A DNA stretch of 62,255 nt from Bacteroidia bacterium (GCA_030431695.1 JAUIIU010000010.1:1-62255), one strand, 5' to 3'. Counted from the stretch's first letter, positions 34,038-43,583 are shown. The notes: generated from the letters alone by a model not told the origin. Numbers and translations: made by a program.

Positions 34038-35249
34038 ATGAAAGAAGCATATATTATAGATGGGATCCGAACACCCATAGGTAACTACAAAGGCACACTT
34101 AGCCAGGTACGAACAGACGATCTTGCTGCTCATGTGATCAAAGAAGTAGTGGAGCGTAATCCGGGCATACCAAAAGACGCTTATGACGACGTCATTATTG
34201 GCTGTGCCAACCAGGCAGGTGAGGACAACAGGAATGTAGCGCGTATGGCGTTGCTGCTGGCAGGGCTGCCATTCACCGTACCCGGTGAAACAGTCAACAG
34301 ACTGTGCAGCAGCGGGCTTTCGGCCATAATCCAGGCAAACCGCGCTATCAAAGCGGGAGACGGTGACCTGTTTATTTCCGGAGGCGTCGAAAATATGACG
34401 CGTGGTCCATACGTGATCGCCAAACCTTCATCTGCATTTGGAAATGATTCAAAAATGTACGATTCCAGTTTCGGTTGGCGATTTGTGAATGCCAAGATGC
34501 ATGAGATGTACGGAACCGACGGTATGGGGAATACAGCGGAGAACCTGGTAGAGAAATACAATATCTCCCGAGAGGATCAGGATGCCTTTGCTTATTGGAG
34601 TCAGATGAAAGCTACCAAAGCCCGGCATAATGGCCGATTAGGGATGGAGATAGTTGCCGTTTCGATTCCGCAGCGTAAAAAGGACCCGATCATTTTTTCC
34701 GAAGATGAATTCGTAAAACCAGGAACAACAAAAGAGATATTGGCCAAACTTAGGCCAGCCTTCAAAAAGGACGGTAGTGTTACAGCCGGGAACAGCTCCG
34801 GGCTTAACGATGGGGCGGCCGCCACCATAATTGCATCCGAAGAGGCTGTCAAGAAATACAATTTGAACCCCCTGGCACGAATTGTTAGTTCTGCAGTGAT
34901 CGGTGTAGAACCTCGAATAATGGGGATCGGCCCGGTTGAGGCGAGTAACAAGGCTCTTGCAAAAGCGGGGCTGACCATGGAGGATATCGATATAATCGAG
35001 CTTAATGAGGCGTTCGCTTCACAGGCTCTGGCCTGCATTAGAGAATGGGGCCTTAAGGATGATGATCCGAGGATCAATCCTAATGGTGGTTCTATCGCTA
35101 TTGGCCACCCCCTAGGGGTGACCGGCACGCGTATCGCATATTCGGCGGCACTTGAACTAAGAGAGCAAAATAAACGATATGCACTCATTACCATGTGTGT
35201 GGGTGTAGGCCAGGGATATGCGGCCGTGATTGAAAACGCAAATTTCTAA
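34038..35249 (+). CDS. paaJ: 3-oxoadipyl-CoA thiolase PaaJ
   Basis: A 403-residue thiolase that cleaves 3-oxoadipyl-CoA to succinyl-CoA and acetyl-CoA, and probably also acts on 3-oxo-5,6-dehydrosuberyl-CoA. Catalytic residues are visible: C90 in TVNRLCSSGLSAI, His in IAIGHPLGVTGTR and Cys in ITMCVGVGQGYA. I start at ATG 34038 (MKEAYIIDGIRTPIG), 2 bases after paaI, not at the overlapping ATG 34026. It could also act in beta-oxidation, but position points to the phenylacetate pathway. Confidence 0.92.
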   Translation: MKEAYIIDGIRTPIGNYKGTLSQVRTDDLAAHVIKEVVERNPGIPKDAYDDVIIGCANQAGEDNRNVARMALLLAGLPFTVPGETVNRLCSSGLSAIIQANRAIKAGDGDLFISGGVENMTRGPYVIAKPSSAFGNDSKMYDSSFGWRFVNAKMHEMYGTDGMGNTAENLVEKYNISREDQDAFAYWSQMKATKARHNGRLGMEIVAVSIPQRKKDPIIFSEDEFVKPGTTKEILAKLRPAFKKDGSVTAGNSSGLNDGAAATIIASEEAVKKYNLNPLARIVSSAVIGVEPRIMGIGPVEASNKALAKAGLTMEDIDIIELNEAFASQALACIREWGLKDDDPRINPNGGSIAIGHPLGVTGTRIAYSAALELREQNKRYALITMCVGVGQGYAAVIENANF

Positions 35250-35251
35250 GC

Positions 35252-37747
35252 ATGAAAAAAACACAACATTACGTTTCGGGAAATTGGATAGACGGATCAG
35301 GAGAAGGGTCTCCTGTATTTGATGCAGTTACGGGAGAACAATTTACAGCCGTGACGGTTGAAGGCCTGGATGTCCCGTCGATATTGCAGTACGGACGCGA
35401 TAAAGGTGAGACCCTGCGAAGGATGACCTTTCAGCAGAGGGGTTTAATGCTGAAGAAACTTGCCCTATATCTAACCAAGCATAAAGATGCATTCTATGAG
35501 TTAAGTTATAGAACCGGTGCGACCAAGATCGATAGCTGGATCGACATTGAAGGTGGATTCGGTAACCTGTTTGCTAATGCGTCCTTACGTAAATTATTCC
35601 CAAACCAACCTTATCACGTTGAAGGTGAACCCATAGACCTGTCCCGTGGCGGAAGGTTCATGGCACATCACATCATGGTACCCAGACGAGGAGTTGCCGT
35701 ACACATAAACGCCTTTAATTTCCCTGTCTGGGGTATGCTTGAAAAATGCGCGGTTAACTGGATGGCAGGCATGCCGGCAGTAGTCCTTCCCGCACCGCAA
35801 ACTGCCTACCTTACCGAAGCAGTTGTGCGAGAGATAGTCTTGTCTGGAATACTGCCAGAAGGAGCGTTGCAGCTCATAAGTGGCACAGCGAGGAATATCC
35901 TGGACACCGTGCAATCACAGGATGTGGTTACGTTCACAGGTTCGGCCAGTACAGGTAAATTACTAAGAAATCATCCTCAATTAATTGAGGAATCGGTACC
36001 ATTCACTATGGAAGCAGATTCGTTGAACGCTTCAGTTTTGGGAGAAGATGCGGTTCCGGGAACGCCTGAATTTGACCTATTTATCAAGGAGGTTCGTAAG
36101 GAGATGACCGTAAAAGCCGGTCAGAAATGTACGGCTATCCGCAGGATCATTGTTCCTGAAAAATTAATGGAAGATGTTCAGATAGCCCTTGGGCAGCAAC
36201 TGGATAAAGTTACCATTGGCGACCCCAGGTTGCAGGAAGTAAGAATGGGTGCACTGGTTAGCGATGCTCAGAGGGAATCGGTTCGAGAGCAGGTAAGTAA
36301 GATCGCTAAAACTGCCGACATCGTTTACGGAGATCTTGAATCTGTTGAGACCATAGGTGCGGATGCAAAAAAGGGAGCATTCCTGAAACCAATACTTCTG
36401 CGCGAGAATGATCCGTTCAAAAACGAAGCAGCTCACGTCACGGAAGCATTTGGACCTGTGAGTACATTGATGCCCTACAAAGACCTTGGAGAGGCTATTA
36501 CTCTGGCTCAAATGGGGAAAGGATCGCTGGTTTCTTCCATTGCGACCTTTGATGATAAAATTGCCAAAGAATACGTAATTGGTTCGGCTTCCCATCACGG
36601 TCGAATCCTGGTGTTGAACCGAGAAAATGCCAAGGTGAGCACAGGTCATGGGTCTCCATTACCAACCCTTATACACGGAGGACCCGGGCGTGCCGGTGGA
36701 GGTGAAGAAATGGGTGGAATGCGTGGTGTGAAGCACTATCTGCAGCGATGCGCGGTGCAGGGTACACCAACTACACTTACCGAAGTCACCGGGATCTACC
36801 AGCCAAAAGGAGCCTATAAGGAAGCGGAGCAGCACCCGTTCAAATATCACTGGGAGGATATTGAACCCGGGATGTCGCTTAAAACACATAAACGTACGAT
36901 CACGGATGGCGATATTGTGAATTTTGCTAATCTTACCTGGGATCACTTTTACGCGCATACAGACATAACATCGTTGGATGGAAGCATCTTCGAAAAGAGA
37001 ACGGCACATGGGTATTTCCTGCTGGCTGCCGCGGCAGGATTATTCGTTTACCCGAACAAAGGGCCTGTAGCAGCTAATTACGGATTGGAAGACTGCCGAT
37101 TCCTTCGGCCTATCTACCACAACGATACCATATATGTTCGATTAACATGTAAGCAAAAGATCGATCGCGAGCAACGTGGTACTGAACTACCCAGTGGTAT
37201 CGTGAAATGGTATGGAGAGGTCTTCGATCAGGAAGATGAGCTAGTGGCTGTAGTTACCGTGCTCACCATGGTTCAGAAGAAACAAACCACTTTCGTGGAA
37301 ATGACGGATAAGAAAATAGCTGAATGTCTCTCGAAGTTAACCGAGGAAAGCAAACCGGCCTGGGGTGATCTTACGCCTCAGCATATGGTCGAGCATTTGG
37401 AATATACCTACAGGATAGCTTCCGGGGAGATTCAGGATTTTGAGATCGCAACGCCCGAAAAGATATTGGAAAAGGTTCATTCCACTTTGTACAACTACGA
37501 AAAAATGCCGCAGGGATACGATTTTCCGCTAAGGGAGAAGTCGGAAATGGCAAAATTAAAGCACGAGGATCTGGCTACTGCCAAAGCGAGATTGCTTGAG
37601 GCACGTCAGGATTACCTCGATTTCTTTAAGGAAAACCCAGATGCGAAACTTAAAAACGTTGTTTTTGGAGAGTTAGACCGTTTCGAATGGTATCTCCTTG
37701 AGCGAAAGCACTTGAATCATCATTTTGAACAATTCGGATTGATATAA
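35252..37747 (+). CDS. paaZ: Bifunctional oxepin-CoA hydrolase/semialdehyde dehydrogenase PaaZ with extra C-terminal domain
   Basis: A ring-opening enzyme. An N-terminal aldehyde dehydrogenase domain (about 1-520; E254 in FTMEADSLNA, C293 in KAGQKCTAIRR) is followed by a MaoC-like hydratase domain (about 540-685; HTDITSLDGS and RTAHGYFLLAAAAG). The protein is 831 residues, against about 680 for E. coli PaaZ. The extra ~145 residues (about 687-831) contain LTPQHMVEHLEYTYRIASGE and GELDRFEWYLLERKHLNHHF, which look like a DinB/DUF1569-type four-helix domain with His residues that could bind metal. Both catalytic domains appear intact. It is 2 bases from paaJ. Confidence 0.92.
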   Translation: MKKTQHYVSGNWIDGSGEGSPVFDAVTGEQFTAVTVEGLDVPSILQYGRDKGETLRRMTFQQRGLMLKKLALYLTKHKDAFYELSYRTGATKIDSWIDIEGGFGNLFANASLRKLFPNQPYHVEGEPIDLSRGGRFMAHHIMVPRRGVAVHINAFNFPVWGMLEKCAVNWMAGMPAVVLPAPQTAYLTEAVVREIVLSGILPEGALQLISGTARNILDTVQSQDVVTFTGSASTGKLLRNHPQLIEESVPFTMEADSLNASVLGEDAVPGTPEFDLFIKEVRKEMTVKAGQKCTAIRRIIVPEKLMEDVQIALGQQLDKVTIGDPRLQEVRMGALVSDAQRESVREQVSKIAKTADIVYGDLESVETIGADAKKGAFLKPILLRENDPFKNEAAHVTEAFGPVSTLMPYKDLGEAITLAQMGKGSLVSSIATFDDKIAKEYVIGSASHHGRILVLNRENAKVSTGHGSPLPTLIHGGPGRAGGGEEMGGMRGVKHYLQRCAVQGTPTTLTEVTGIYQPKGAYKEAEQHPFKYHWEDIEPGMSLKTHKRTITDGDIVNFANLTWDHFYAHTDITSLDGSIFEKRTAHGYFLLAAAAGLFVYPNKGPVAANYGLEDCRFLRPIYHNDTIYVRLTCKQKIDREQRGTELPSGIVKWYGEVFDQEDELVAVVTVLTMVQKKQTTFVEMTDKKIAECLSKLTEESKPAWGDLTPQHMVEHLEYTYRIASGEIQDFEIATPEKILEKVHSTLYNYEKMPQGYDFPLREKSEMAKLKHEDLATAKARLLEARQDYLDFFKENPDAKLKNVVFGELDRFEWYLLERKHLNHHFEQFGLI

Positions 37748-37756
37748 GACATATTT

Positions 37757-38509
37757 ATGACAGCACCTTACGTCAAAGAACATATTGGAAACGGAATAGC
37801 CACCATCGAATTCTTCCATCCGGCTCACAACAGTCTTCCGGGAGATATCCTGGCAAAACTGGCAGCCACCATTACTGAGGCAGGTGAGAATGATGATGTG
37901 AAAGTGATCATCCTGAAAAGTGGCGGAGACCGCACATTTTGTGCAGGGGCGAGTTTTAAGGAGTTGATCAATATTGACGATGCCGAGACCGGGAAGATCT
38001 TTTTCAGCGGGTTTGCGAATGTGATAAACGCTATGAGGAAATGTCCGAAGTTCATCATCGGGCGCATCCAGGGAAAGACCGTTGGAGGAGGGGTTGGAGT
38101 TGCATCTGCAACCGATTTCTGTATGGCGACAAAATTTGCCGCCATTAAATTAAGCGAACTCAATGTGGGTATCGGACCCTTTGTGGTTGGACCGGCCGTT
38201 GGGCGAAAACTAGGTTTGAGCGGGATGTCGCAGATAGCCATTGACGCGAATGCTTTTTACGACGCTGAATGGGCAAGGCAGAAAGGATTGTATGCAAAGG
38301 TTTTTGATTCGACAGAAGAGTTGGATGAAGCGGTTCACGCTTTTGCCGAACAATTGTGTGAATACAACCCGGAAGCCATGAAGGAAATGAAGAAAGTATT
38401 CTGGCAGGGAACTGAAGACTGGGATGAGTTGCTGTCTGAAAGGGCTGCAATAAGTGGACGATTGGTCTTATCTGATTTTACCAAGGAGACCTTGAAAAGA
38501 TTCAAATAA
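37757..38509 (+). CDS. paaF: Enoyl-CoA hydratase/isomerase family protein (PaaF candidate)
   Basis: A 250-residue crotonase-fold protein. The CoA/oxyanion segments are RTFCAGASFKELIN and RIQGKTVGGGVGVASATDFC; a Glu in KLSELNVGIGP could be one catalytic acid. By position and by elimination it is the probable 2,3-dehydroadipyl-CoA hydratase PaaF, but it is a divergent crotonase: the usual GGT motif near the second Glu is replaced by FVVGPAVGRKLG, so it may use different chemistry. It lies 9 bases after paaZ and shares a base with paaY. I am sure of the fold, less so of the reaction. Confidence 0.75.
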   Translation: MTAPYVKEHIGNGIATIEFFHPAHNSLPGDILAKLAATITEAGENDDVKVIILKSGGDRTFCAGASFKELINIDDAETGKIFFSGFANVINAMRKCPKFIIGRIQGKTVGGGVGVASATDFCMATKFAAIKLSELNVGIGPFVVGPAVGRKLGLSGMSQIAIDANAFYDAEWARQKGLYAKVFDSTEELDEAVHAFAEQLCEYNPEAMKEMKKVFWQGTEDWDELLSERAAISGRLVLSDFTKETLKRFK

Positions 38510-39105
38510 TGATCTATTCCTTCAAAGGACATATTCCGGTAATTCACGAATCCAGTTTCGTGCATCCGCTGGCTGCGGTGACGGGGAACGTGATCATTGG
38601 AAGAGATTGTTATATCGGACCCGGAGCGGCAATACGCGGGGACTGGGGTGAGATCGTCCTTGAGGACGGGGTAAACGTGCAGGAAAATTGTACGGTACAC
38701 ATGTTCCCGGGTAAAAGCATAGTATTGAAAGAAGGTGCACATGTGGGACATGGAGCGGTTATTCACGGAGCGAACCTCGGAAGAAATTGCTTGATAGGTA
38801 TGAACTCGGTGATCATGGATGATGTCGAGATCGGTGACGAATGTATCGTTGGAGCCATGAGCTTTGTGAAGGCTGAATCGAAGTTTAAGAAACGACAGTT
38901 GATCGTTGGAAATCCGGCAAAGGCCATTAAGGAAGTTTCGGATGAGATGATCGATTGGAAAACTGCCGGTACACGGTTGTATCAGCAACTGCCGAAGGAC
39001 TGCCATGATAGTTTAATAGTAGTTGAACCGCTTAGGGAGATTCCTGAAAATCGACCGGCACAAGAGGATTTTTATAAGACGTTGGAAGAATTTAAACGAA
39101 GCTGA
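38509..39105 (+). CDS. paaY: Hexapeptide-repeat thioesterase PaaY
   Basis: A 198-residue left-handed beta-helix protein of the gamma-carbonic-anhydrase type. Hexapeptide repeats run from about 10 to 155, with His residues in HMFPGKS and HVGHGAVIHGA that could bind zinc, and a helical C-terminus. PaaY is a thioesterase that detoxifies ring-epoxide or oxepin CoA thioesters in the pathway. The VGNPAKAIKEVSDEMIDWK segment is typical of PaaY. The start overlaps the paaF stop and the stop overlaps the start of the E2 gene, linking the phenylacetate genes directly to the 2-oxoacid dehydrogenase genes. Confidence 0.87.
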   Translation: MIYSFKGHIPVIHESSFVHPLAAVTGNVIIGRDCYIGPGAAIRGDWGEIVLEDGVNVQENCTVHMFPGKSIVLKEGAHVGHGAVIHGANLGRNCLIGMNSVIMDDVEIGDECIVGAMSFVKAESKFKKRQLIVGNPAKAIKEVSDEMIDWKTAGTRLYQQLPKDCHDSLIVVEPLREIPENRPAQEDFYKTLEEFKRS

Positions 39106-40394
39106 TGAGTCAGTTTGAATTTAAAATGCCCAGGATGGGTGAAAGTATCACGCAAGCCGCCATCATAAAATGGTTCAAGGGGGTGGGTGATACTATTGAA
39201 TTTGACGAGATATTGCTTGAAGTTGCCACAGATAAGGTGGATTCTGAGGTGCCTTCAACTGTTTCAGGAAAGATCGTAGAACTTCTTTACGAACCAAATG
39301 ATGTAGTGGATATTGGTTCGGTGATCGCTGTTATTGAAACGAATGGTGAAATGCCTGTGGTTCCTTCGGAAAGTAAAAAGAAAGAGTCCGCAAAAAAGGC
39401 CGTTCCGAAGCCTGTTTCAGAAACAAAAAGAAAGCCAAAACCGGTTCAGGCGGCATCGTTCCAGGTAAATGAGAATGTCTATGTGAGTCCGCTGGTTGAA
39501 AGCATTGCAAGAGCCCACCATATAAGTTTTGAGGAGCTTGCCAGGATTCCCGGAACAGGAAAGGACGGAAGGTTGCGCAAGAGCGACCTCATGAACTATA
39601 TCGACGAAGGCAGGCCGTTCAAATTTGCCCAGCCTGTTGCTGAAAGTTCCGGATTCAAGGTACCCGATCTAAAGTTCGACAAGGGAGAAGGAAAGATCGT
39701 GGAAATGGATCGTATGCGACAAATGATCGCAGATCATATGGTTTTCAGTAAACACACTTCACCACATGTGACTGCCTATGTGGAGGCGGATCTTACAGAA
39801 ATGGTGAACTGGAGAAACAAGGTTAAGGCGGACTTTCAGAAGAAATACGATCAGAAGCTTACATTCACACCACTATTCATCGAATGTATCGCCAAAGCGA
39901 TCAAAGCTTTCCCGATGATCAATTCGTCGCTGGATGGAAAGAATATCATCGTGAAGGAACATATCAATATCGGGATGGCAACAGCCTTACCTTCCGGGAA
40001 CTTGATAGTTCCGGTTGTAATGGATGCCGATAAGCTCAACCTTCAGGAACTGGCTGCGAAAACCAATGAACTAGCGACCAAAGCCAGGGAAGGAAAGCTC
40101 TCGGCCGATGATACTTCAGGCAGTACGTTTACGATAAGTAATGTTGGAACCTTCGGAAGCCTGATGGGAACGCCTATCATCAACCAGCCCGAAGCAGCAA
40201 TACTGGCGACCGGAATTATAAAGAAAAGGGCAGAGGTCATGGAACACGAGGATGGAGATACCATCGAAGTAAGACATATGATGTACTTGTCGCTCTCTTT
40301 CGATCACAGGATAGTGGACGGATATTTGGCCGGCTCCTTCCTGCGAAGAATAGCCGATGAAATGGAACAAATCAATCAGAATAGAAAAATATAA
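39105..40394 (+). CDS. Dihydrolipoyl acyltransferase (E2) of a branched-chain-type 2-oxoacid dehydrogenase
   Basis: The 429-residue E2 core that moves the acyl group from E1 to CoA. The lipoyl domain (about 1-78) has K44 in ATDKVDSEVP; the E3/E1-binding domain is about 127-163 (YVSPLVESIARAH, GTGKDGRLRKSDL); the catalytic domain has the HxxxDG motif (FDHRIVDG near residue 400). The sequence type is branched-chain/acyl rather than pyruvate E2. It is followed by an aminotransferase and the fused E1; no E3 (lipoamide dehydrogenase) is in the window. Its overlap with paaY suggests it may make phenylacetyl-CoA from phenylpyruvate as well as branched acyl-CoAs; this is inference. Confidence 0.88.
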   Translation: MSQFEFKMPRMGESITQAAIIKWFKGVGDTIEFDEILLEVATDKVDSEVPSTVSGKIVELLYEPNDVVDIGSVIAVIETNGEMPVVPSESKKKESAKKAVPKPVSETKRKPKPVQAASFQVNENVYVSPLVESIARAHHISFEELARIPGTGKDGRLRKSDLMNYIDEGRPFKFAQPVAESSGFKVPDLKFDKGEGKIVEMDRMRQMIADHMVFSKHTSPHVTAYVEADLTEMVNWRNKVKADFQKKYDQKLTFTPLFIECIAKAIKAFPMINSSLDGKNIIVKEHINIGMATALPSGNLIVPVVMDADKLNLQELAAKTNELATKAREGKLSADDTSGSTFTISNVGTFGSLMGTPIINQPEAAILATGIIKKRAEVMEHEDGDTIEVRHMMYLSLSFDHRIVDGYLAGSFLRRIADEMEQINQNRKI

Positions 40395-40401
40395 AGGAAT
40401 T

Positions 40402-41466
40402 ATGATGGAGATCATGGAAAAAATCAGCATAACAAAAACAACTAATTCAAGACTATCAAGCCTCGATTTTAATGCCATTCCACTTGGGAGGACATTTACG
40501 GATCATATGTTTATTTGCGACTACGATAATGGTCAGTGGCACAGCCCCAGGGTAGTCCCGTTGCACGATGTTCCTACGCATCCTGCAGCCATGGCGCTAC
40601 ACTACGGACAGGCGATCTTTGAAGGAATGAAGGCTACGGTTGACCCGGAAGGAAACCCAATGTTATTTCGACCACAAAAGAATGCCGAACGACTTAATTT
40701 CAGTGCGAGACGAATGGGTATGCCGGAGTTCCCGGTTGAAATGTTCGTGGAAGGTTTGAAAACCTTTGTCGGGATGGAACGCGAATGGATCCCGCCTATG
40801 GAAGGAAGTGCGTTGTATCTGCGTCCTTTCATGTATGCCGATGAACCGTTTATTGGAATGCGGGCCGCTACTTCATATAAGTTCATGATCATCGCATCGC
40901 CATCGGCGCCCTTGTTCAGTAAGCCAATTAACCTCTGGGCAGAGAAAAAGTTTATACGGGCGGTAGAAGGAGGGACCGGGGAAGCCAAAGCAGCAGGTAA
41001 CTATGCTGCGGCCATCCGCCCTACGGAGATCGCGAAAGAAAAAGGATACGACCAGGTATTATGGCTGGATGCCCTTGAGCATCGTTACATACAGGAAGTA
41101 GGGACGATGAATATATTCTTCAAGATCGACGGGAAGATCATTACTCCAAGCCTGGATGGTGCTATTTTGAGTGGAATCACACGAATGAGTGTGATCGACC
41201 TTTTGCGCCATAAAGGATACGAGGTCACGGAAAGGCCAATCACACTGGATGAAATCATCGAAGCCGAAAAGAATGGTACTCTTGAAGAGGCCTTCGGAAC
41301 CGGTACCGCGGTTGGTATTGCTTATATCGAAACCATTGGAACTGAGGATGGCGTGATAAAGGTCTCGGAGGATCATATACTGGGACACGATGTGGATGAT
41401 ACGCTGAATGCCATAAAGATGGGTAAGTCGGAAGATCCGTTCAACTGGATGGTTAAGATTTCGTGA
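40402..41466 (+). CDS. ilvE: Branched-chain-type amino acid aminotransferase
   Basis: A 354-residue fold-type IV PLP aminotransferase. The PLP lysine is K196 in TGEAKAAGNYAAA, and the segments HYGQAIFEGMKA, LYLRPFMYADE and IQEVGTMNIFF are typical of the longer (BCAT2-like) family. I start at ATG 40402, 7 bases after the E2 stop; ATG 40414 is also possible. An upstream ATG at 40357 lies in the E2 gene. Substrates in related enzymes are Ile, Leu and Val, with Phe accepted by some. Because it lies between E2 and E1 genes in the phenylacetate operon, it is a candidate for making phenylpyruvate and branched 2-oxoacids for that complex. Confidence 0.88.
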   Translation: MMEIMEKISITKTTNSRLSSLDFNAIPLGRTFTDHMFICDYDNGQWHSPRVVPLHDVPTHPAAMALHYGQAIFEGMKATVDPEGNPMLFRPQKNAERLNFSARRMGMPEFPVEMFVEGLKTFVGMEREWIPPMEGSALYLRPFMYADEPFIGMRAATSYKFMIIASPSAPLFSKPINLWAEKKFIRAVEGGTGEAKAAGNYAAAIRPTEIAKEKGYDQVLWLDALEHRYIQEVGTMNIFFKIDGKIITPSLDGAILSGITRMSVIDLLRHKGYEVTERPITLDEIIEAEKNGTLEEAFGTGTAVGIAYIETIGTEDGVIKVSEDHILGHDVDDTLNAIKMGKSEDPFNWMVKIS

Positions 41467-43553
41467 TGATGATCGATCAGCACACCGAAAAATTAAAAGA
41501 TCATAAACTGGACAAGGAAACACTCATAAAGGGTTTTAAGAATTTGTGCACAGCAAAGGCACTGACATTCCTGTACGAAGAAAATTTCAAGACGGTCTCC
41601 AAGTACGTTCATGCAACTTCGAGAGGTCATGAGGTGATACAGACAGCCGTGGGAATGCAACTCATGCCTATAGACTATGCTTTTCCTTATTATCGCGACG
41701 ATTCAATGTTGCTGGCCATTGGTATGCGGCCATTTGAGCTGATGTTACAAGTTCTCGCGAAACGCGACGATCCGTTTTCAGGGGGAAGAACCTACTATTC
41801 CCACCCAAGCCTGAGAGACGACGACAAGCCAAAGATCCCGCATCAGAGTTCTGCTACCGGGATGCAGGCGATTCCTGCTACCGGTGTGGCGATGGGATTT
41901 TGGTACAGGGAGGCTGAAGGATTGCACTCTTCGGAAGAAAAACCAATTGTGGTTTGTTCTCTGGGTGACGCGTCCGTAACTGAAGGTGAGATCTCCGAGG
42001 CTTTCCAGATGGCAGCATTGAAACAACTGCCCATTCTCTACCTGGTCCAGGATAACGGCTGGGATATTTCGGCCAATGAAGAAGAAACCAGAGCGCAGAA
42101 CGCCTATGAGTACGCTGCGGGTTTTCATGGTTTGGACGCGGTTTCCATTGACGGTACCGACTTCGAGGAGAGTTACAGGACCATTTCCGAAGTAATCGAA
42201 ACTATCAGAAAGGAACGGCGCCCAATTTTGGTGCATGCGAAGGTTCCATTGCTCAATCACCACACCTCGGGAGTTCGTATGGAATGGTATCGGGATGATC
42301 TTGATGAAGCACGCTCGAGAGATCCTTATCCTAAGATGAAAAGTTTACTTGCTGAATACGGTTTCAGCAATGACGAGATACAGGAGTTCGAGAACGAGTG
42401 TATTGATATTGTCAGGGCCGATTTCGAAGAAGCGCTAAAAGCAGAAGACCCAAAACCAGAGGACCTTTTTACACACGATTTTGCACCCACAACAGTTACC
42501 GAGGAAGTAGGGGATCGGAATCCCGAAGGAGCCGATAAAGTGGTTATGGTGGATTGTGCCCTTTTCGCGATCGAGGAATTGATGGCAAAACACAAGGAAT
42601 GTCTACTCTATGGACAGGATGTAGGAGGCAGGCTGGGAGGTGTGTTCCGGGAAGCAGCTACGCTGGCACAAAAATTCGGGGATAACCGTGTCTTTAATAC
42701 ACCTATACAGGAAGCGTTTATAGTAGGTTCAACCGTTGGTATGAGTGCTGTTGGACTGAAACCAATTGTCGAGGTGCAATTCGCCGACTATATCTGGCCG
42801 GGTTTAAACCAGCTATTTACCGAAGTAAGCCGAAGCTGCTATTTGTCTAATGGCAAATGGCCGGTTTCCATGATCCTTCGGGTACCCATTGGTGCCTATG
42901 GAAGCGGGGGCCCCTATCACTCTTCTTCGGTAGAGAGTGTGGTTTCTAATATCCGCGGACTCAAGATCGCTTATCCTAGCAATGGTGCCGACCTCAAAGG
43001 TTTGATGAAAGCGGCCTACTACGACCCTAACCCTGTGGTGATCTTCGAACACAAAGGATTGTACTGGAGCAAGGTTCCCGGGACCAAGGGAGCCACTTCT
43101 GTTGAGCCTTCCGAAGACTACATCTTACCCTTCGGAAAAGCATGGGTGCTGCAGGAGATATGGAAGCAGGAGACAGAAGAGACCTTGTCCATTATTACCT
43201 ATGGAATGGGGGTGCACTGGGCGATGAACGCTTCCGAAGAACTAGGGCTACAGGACAGGATTGAAGTTGTCGATCTTAGAACCTTACATCCTTTGGACTA
43301 TGATACAGTGTTCAAAAGTGTAAAAAAGTGTGGAAAGGCGCTTGTTGTAACCGAAGAACCATCGGAGAATAGCTTCAGCAGGGCGCTGCAAGGCAGGATA
43401 CAGGAAGAGTGTTTCCAGGAACTTGACGGGCCTGTGATGATAATCGGAAGTGAGAATATGCCGGCGATACCTTTGAACAGCACACTTGAACAGACCATGA
43501 TACCTTCCGTGGAGAAGGTTAAGAAGAAGATCGTGGAAATTATGGGATACTAA
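41466..43553 (+). CDS. Fused E1 alpha-beta of branched-chain-type 2-oxoacid dehydrogenase
   Basis: A 695-residue thiamine-diphosphate enzyme with the alpha part (about 1-330) and beta part (about 350-695) in one chain. The alpha ThDP motif is GDASVTEGEISE followed by QDNGWDIS; the beta part has YGQDVGGRLGGVFREA and VFNTPIQEAFIVG. It decarboxylates 2-oxoacids and acylates the E2 encoded two genes upstream. Fused E1 proteins are known in Bacteroidota. ATG 41466 shares a base with the ilvE stop (TGATG); GTG 41463 and ATG 41469 are alternatives. The probable substrates are branched 2-oxoacids, with phenylpyruvate an attractive possibility. It is the last gene before a strong terminator. Confidence 0.9.
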   Translation: MMIDQHTEKLKDHKLDKETLIKGFKNLCTAKALTFLYEENFKTVSKYVHATSRGHEVIQTAVGMQLMPIDYAFPYYRDDSMLLAIGMRPFELMLQVLAKRDDPFSGGRTYYSHPSLRDDDKPKIPHQSSATGMQAIPATGVAMGFWYREAEGLHSSEEKPIVVCSLGDASVTEGEISEAFQMAALKQLPILYLVQDNGWDISANEEETRAQNAYEYAAGFHGLDAVSIDGTDFEESYRTISEVIETIRKERRPILVHAKVPLLNHHTSGVRMEWYRDDLDEARSRDPYPKMKSLLAEYGFSNDEIQEFENECIDIVRADFEEALKAEDPKPEDLFTHDFAPTTVTEEVGDRNPEGADKVVMVDCALFAIEELMAKHKECLLYGQDVGGRLGGVFREAATLAQKFGDNRVFNTPIQEAFIVGSTVGMSAVGLKPIVEVQFADYIWPGLNQLFTEVSRSCYLSNGKWPVSMILRVPIGAYGSGGPYHSSSVESVVSNIRGLKIAYPSNGADLKGLMKAAYYDPNPVVIFEHKGLYWSKVPGTKGATSVEPSEDYILPFGKAWVLQEIWKQETEETLSIITYGMGVHWAMNASEELGLQDRIEVVDLRTLHPLDYDTVFKSVKKCGKALVVTEEPSENSFSRALQGRIQEECFQELDGPVMIIGSENMPAIPLNSTLEQTMIPSVEKVKKKIVEIMGY

Positions 43554-43556
43554 TAA

Positions 43557-43583
43557 AAAAACCCTCCATCTAGGAGGGTTTTT
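43557..43583. terminator. Bidirectional rho-independent terminator
   Basis: An 11-bp stem (43557-43567 with 43573-43583), loop ATCTA, CCCTCC/GGAGGG core with A/T flanks. It ends the paa operon on one strand and the DUF4136 gene on the other. Confidence 0.88.
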
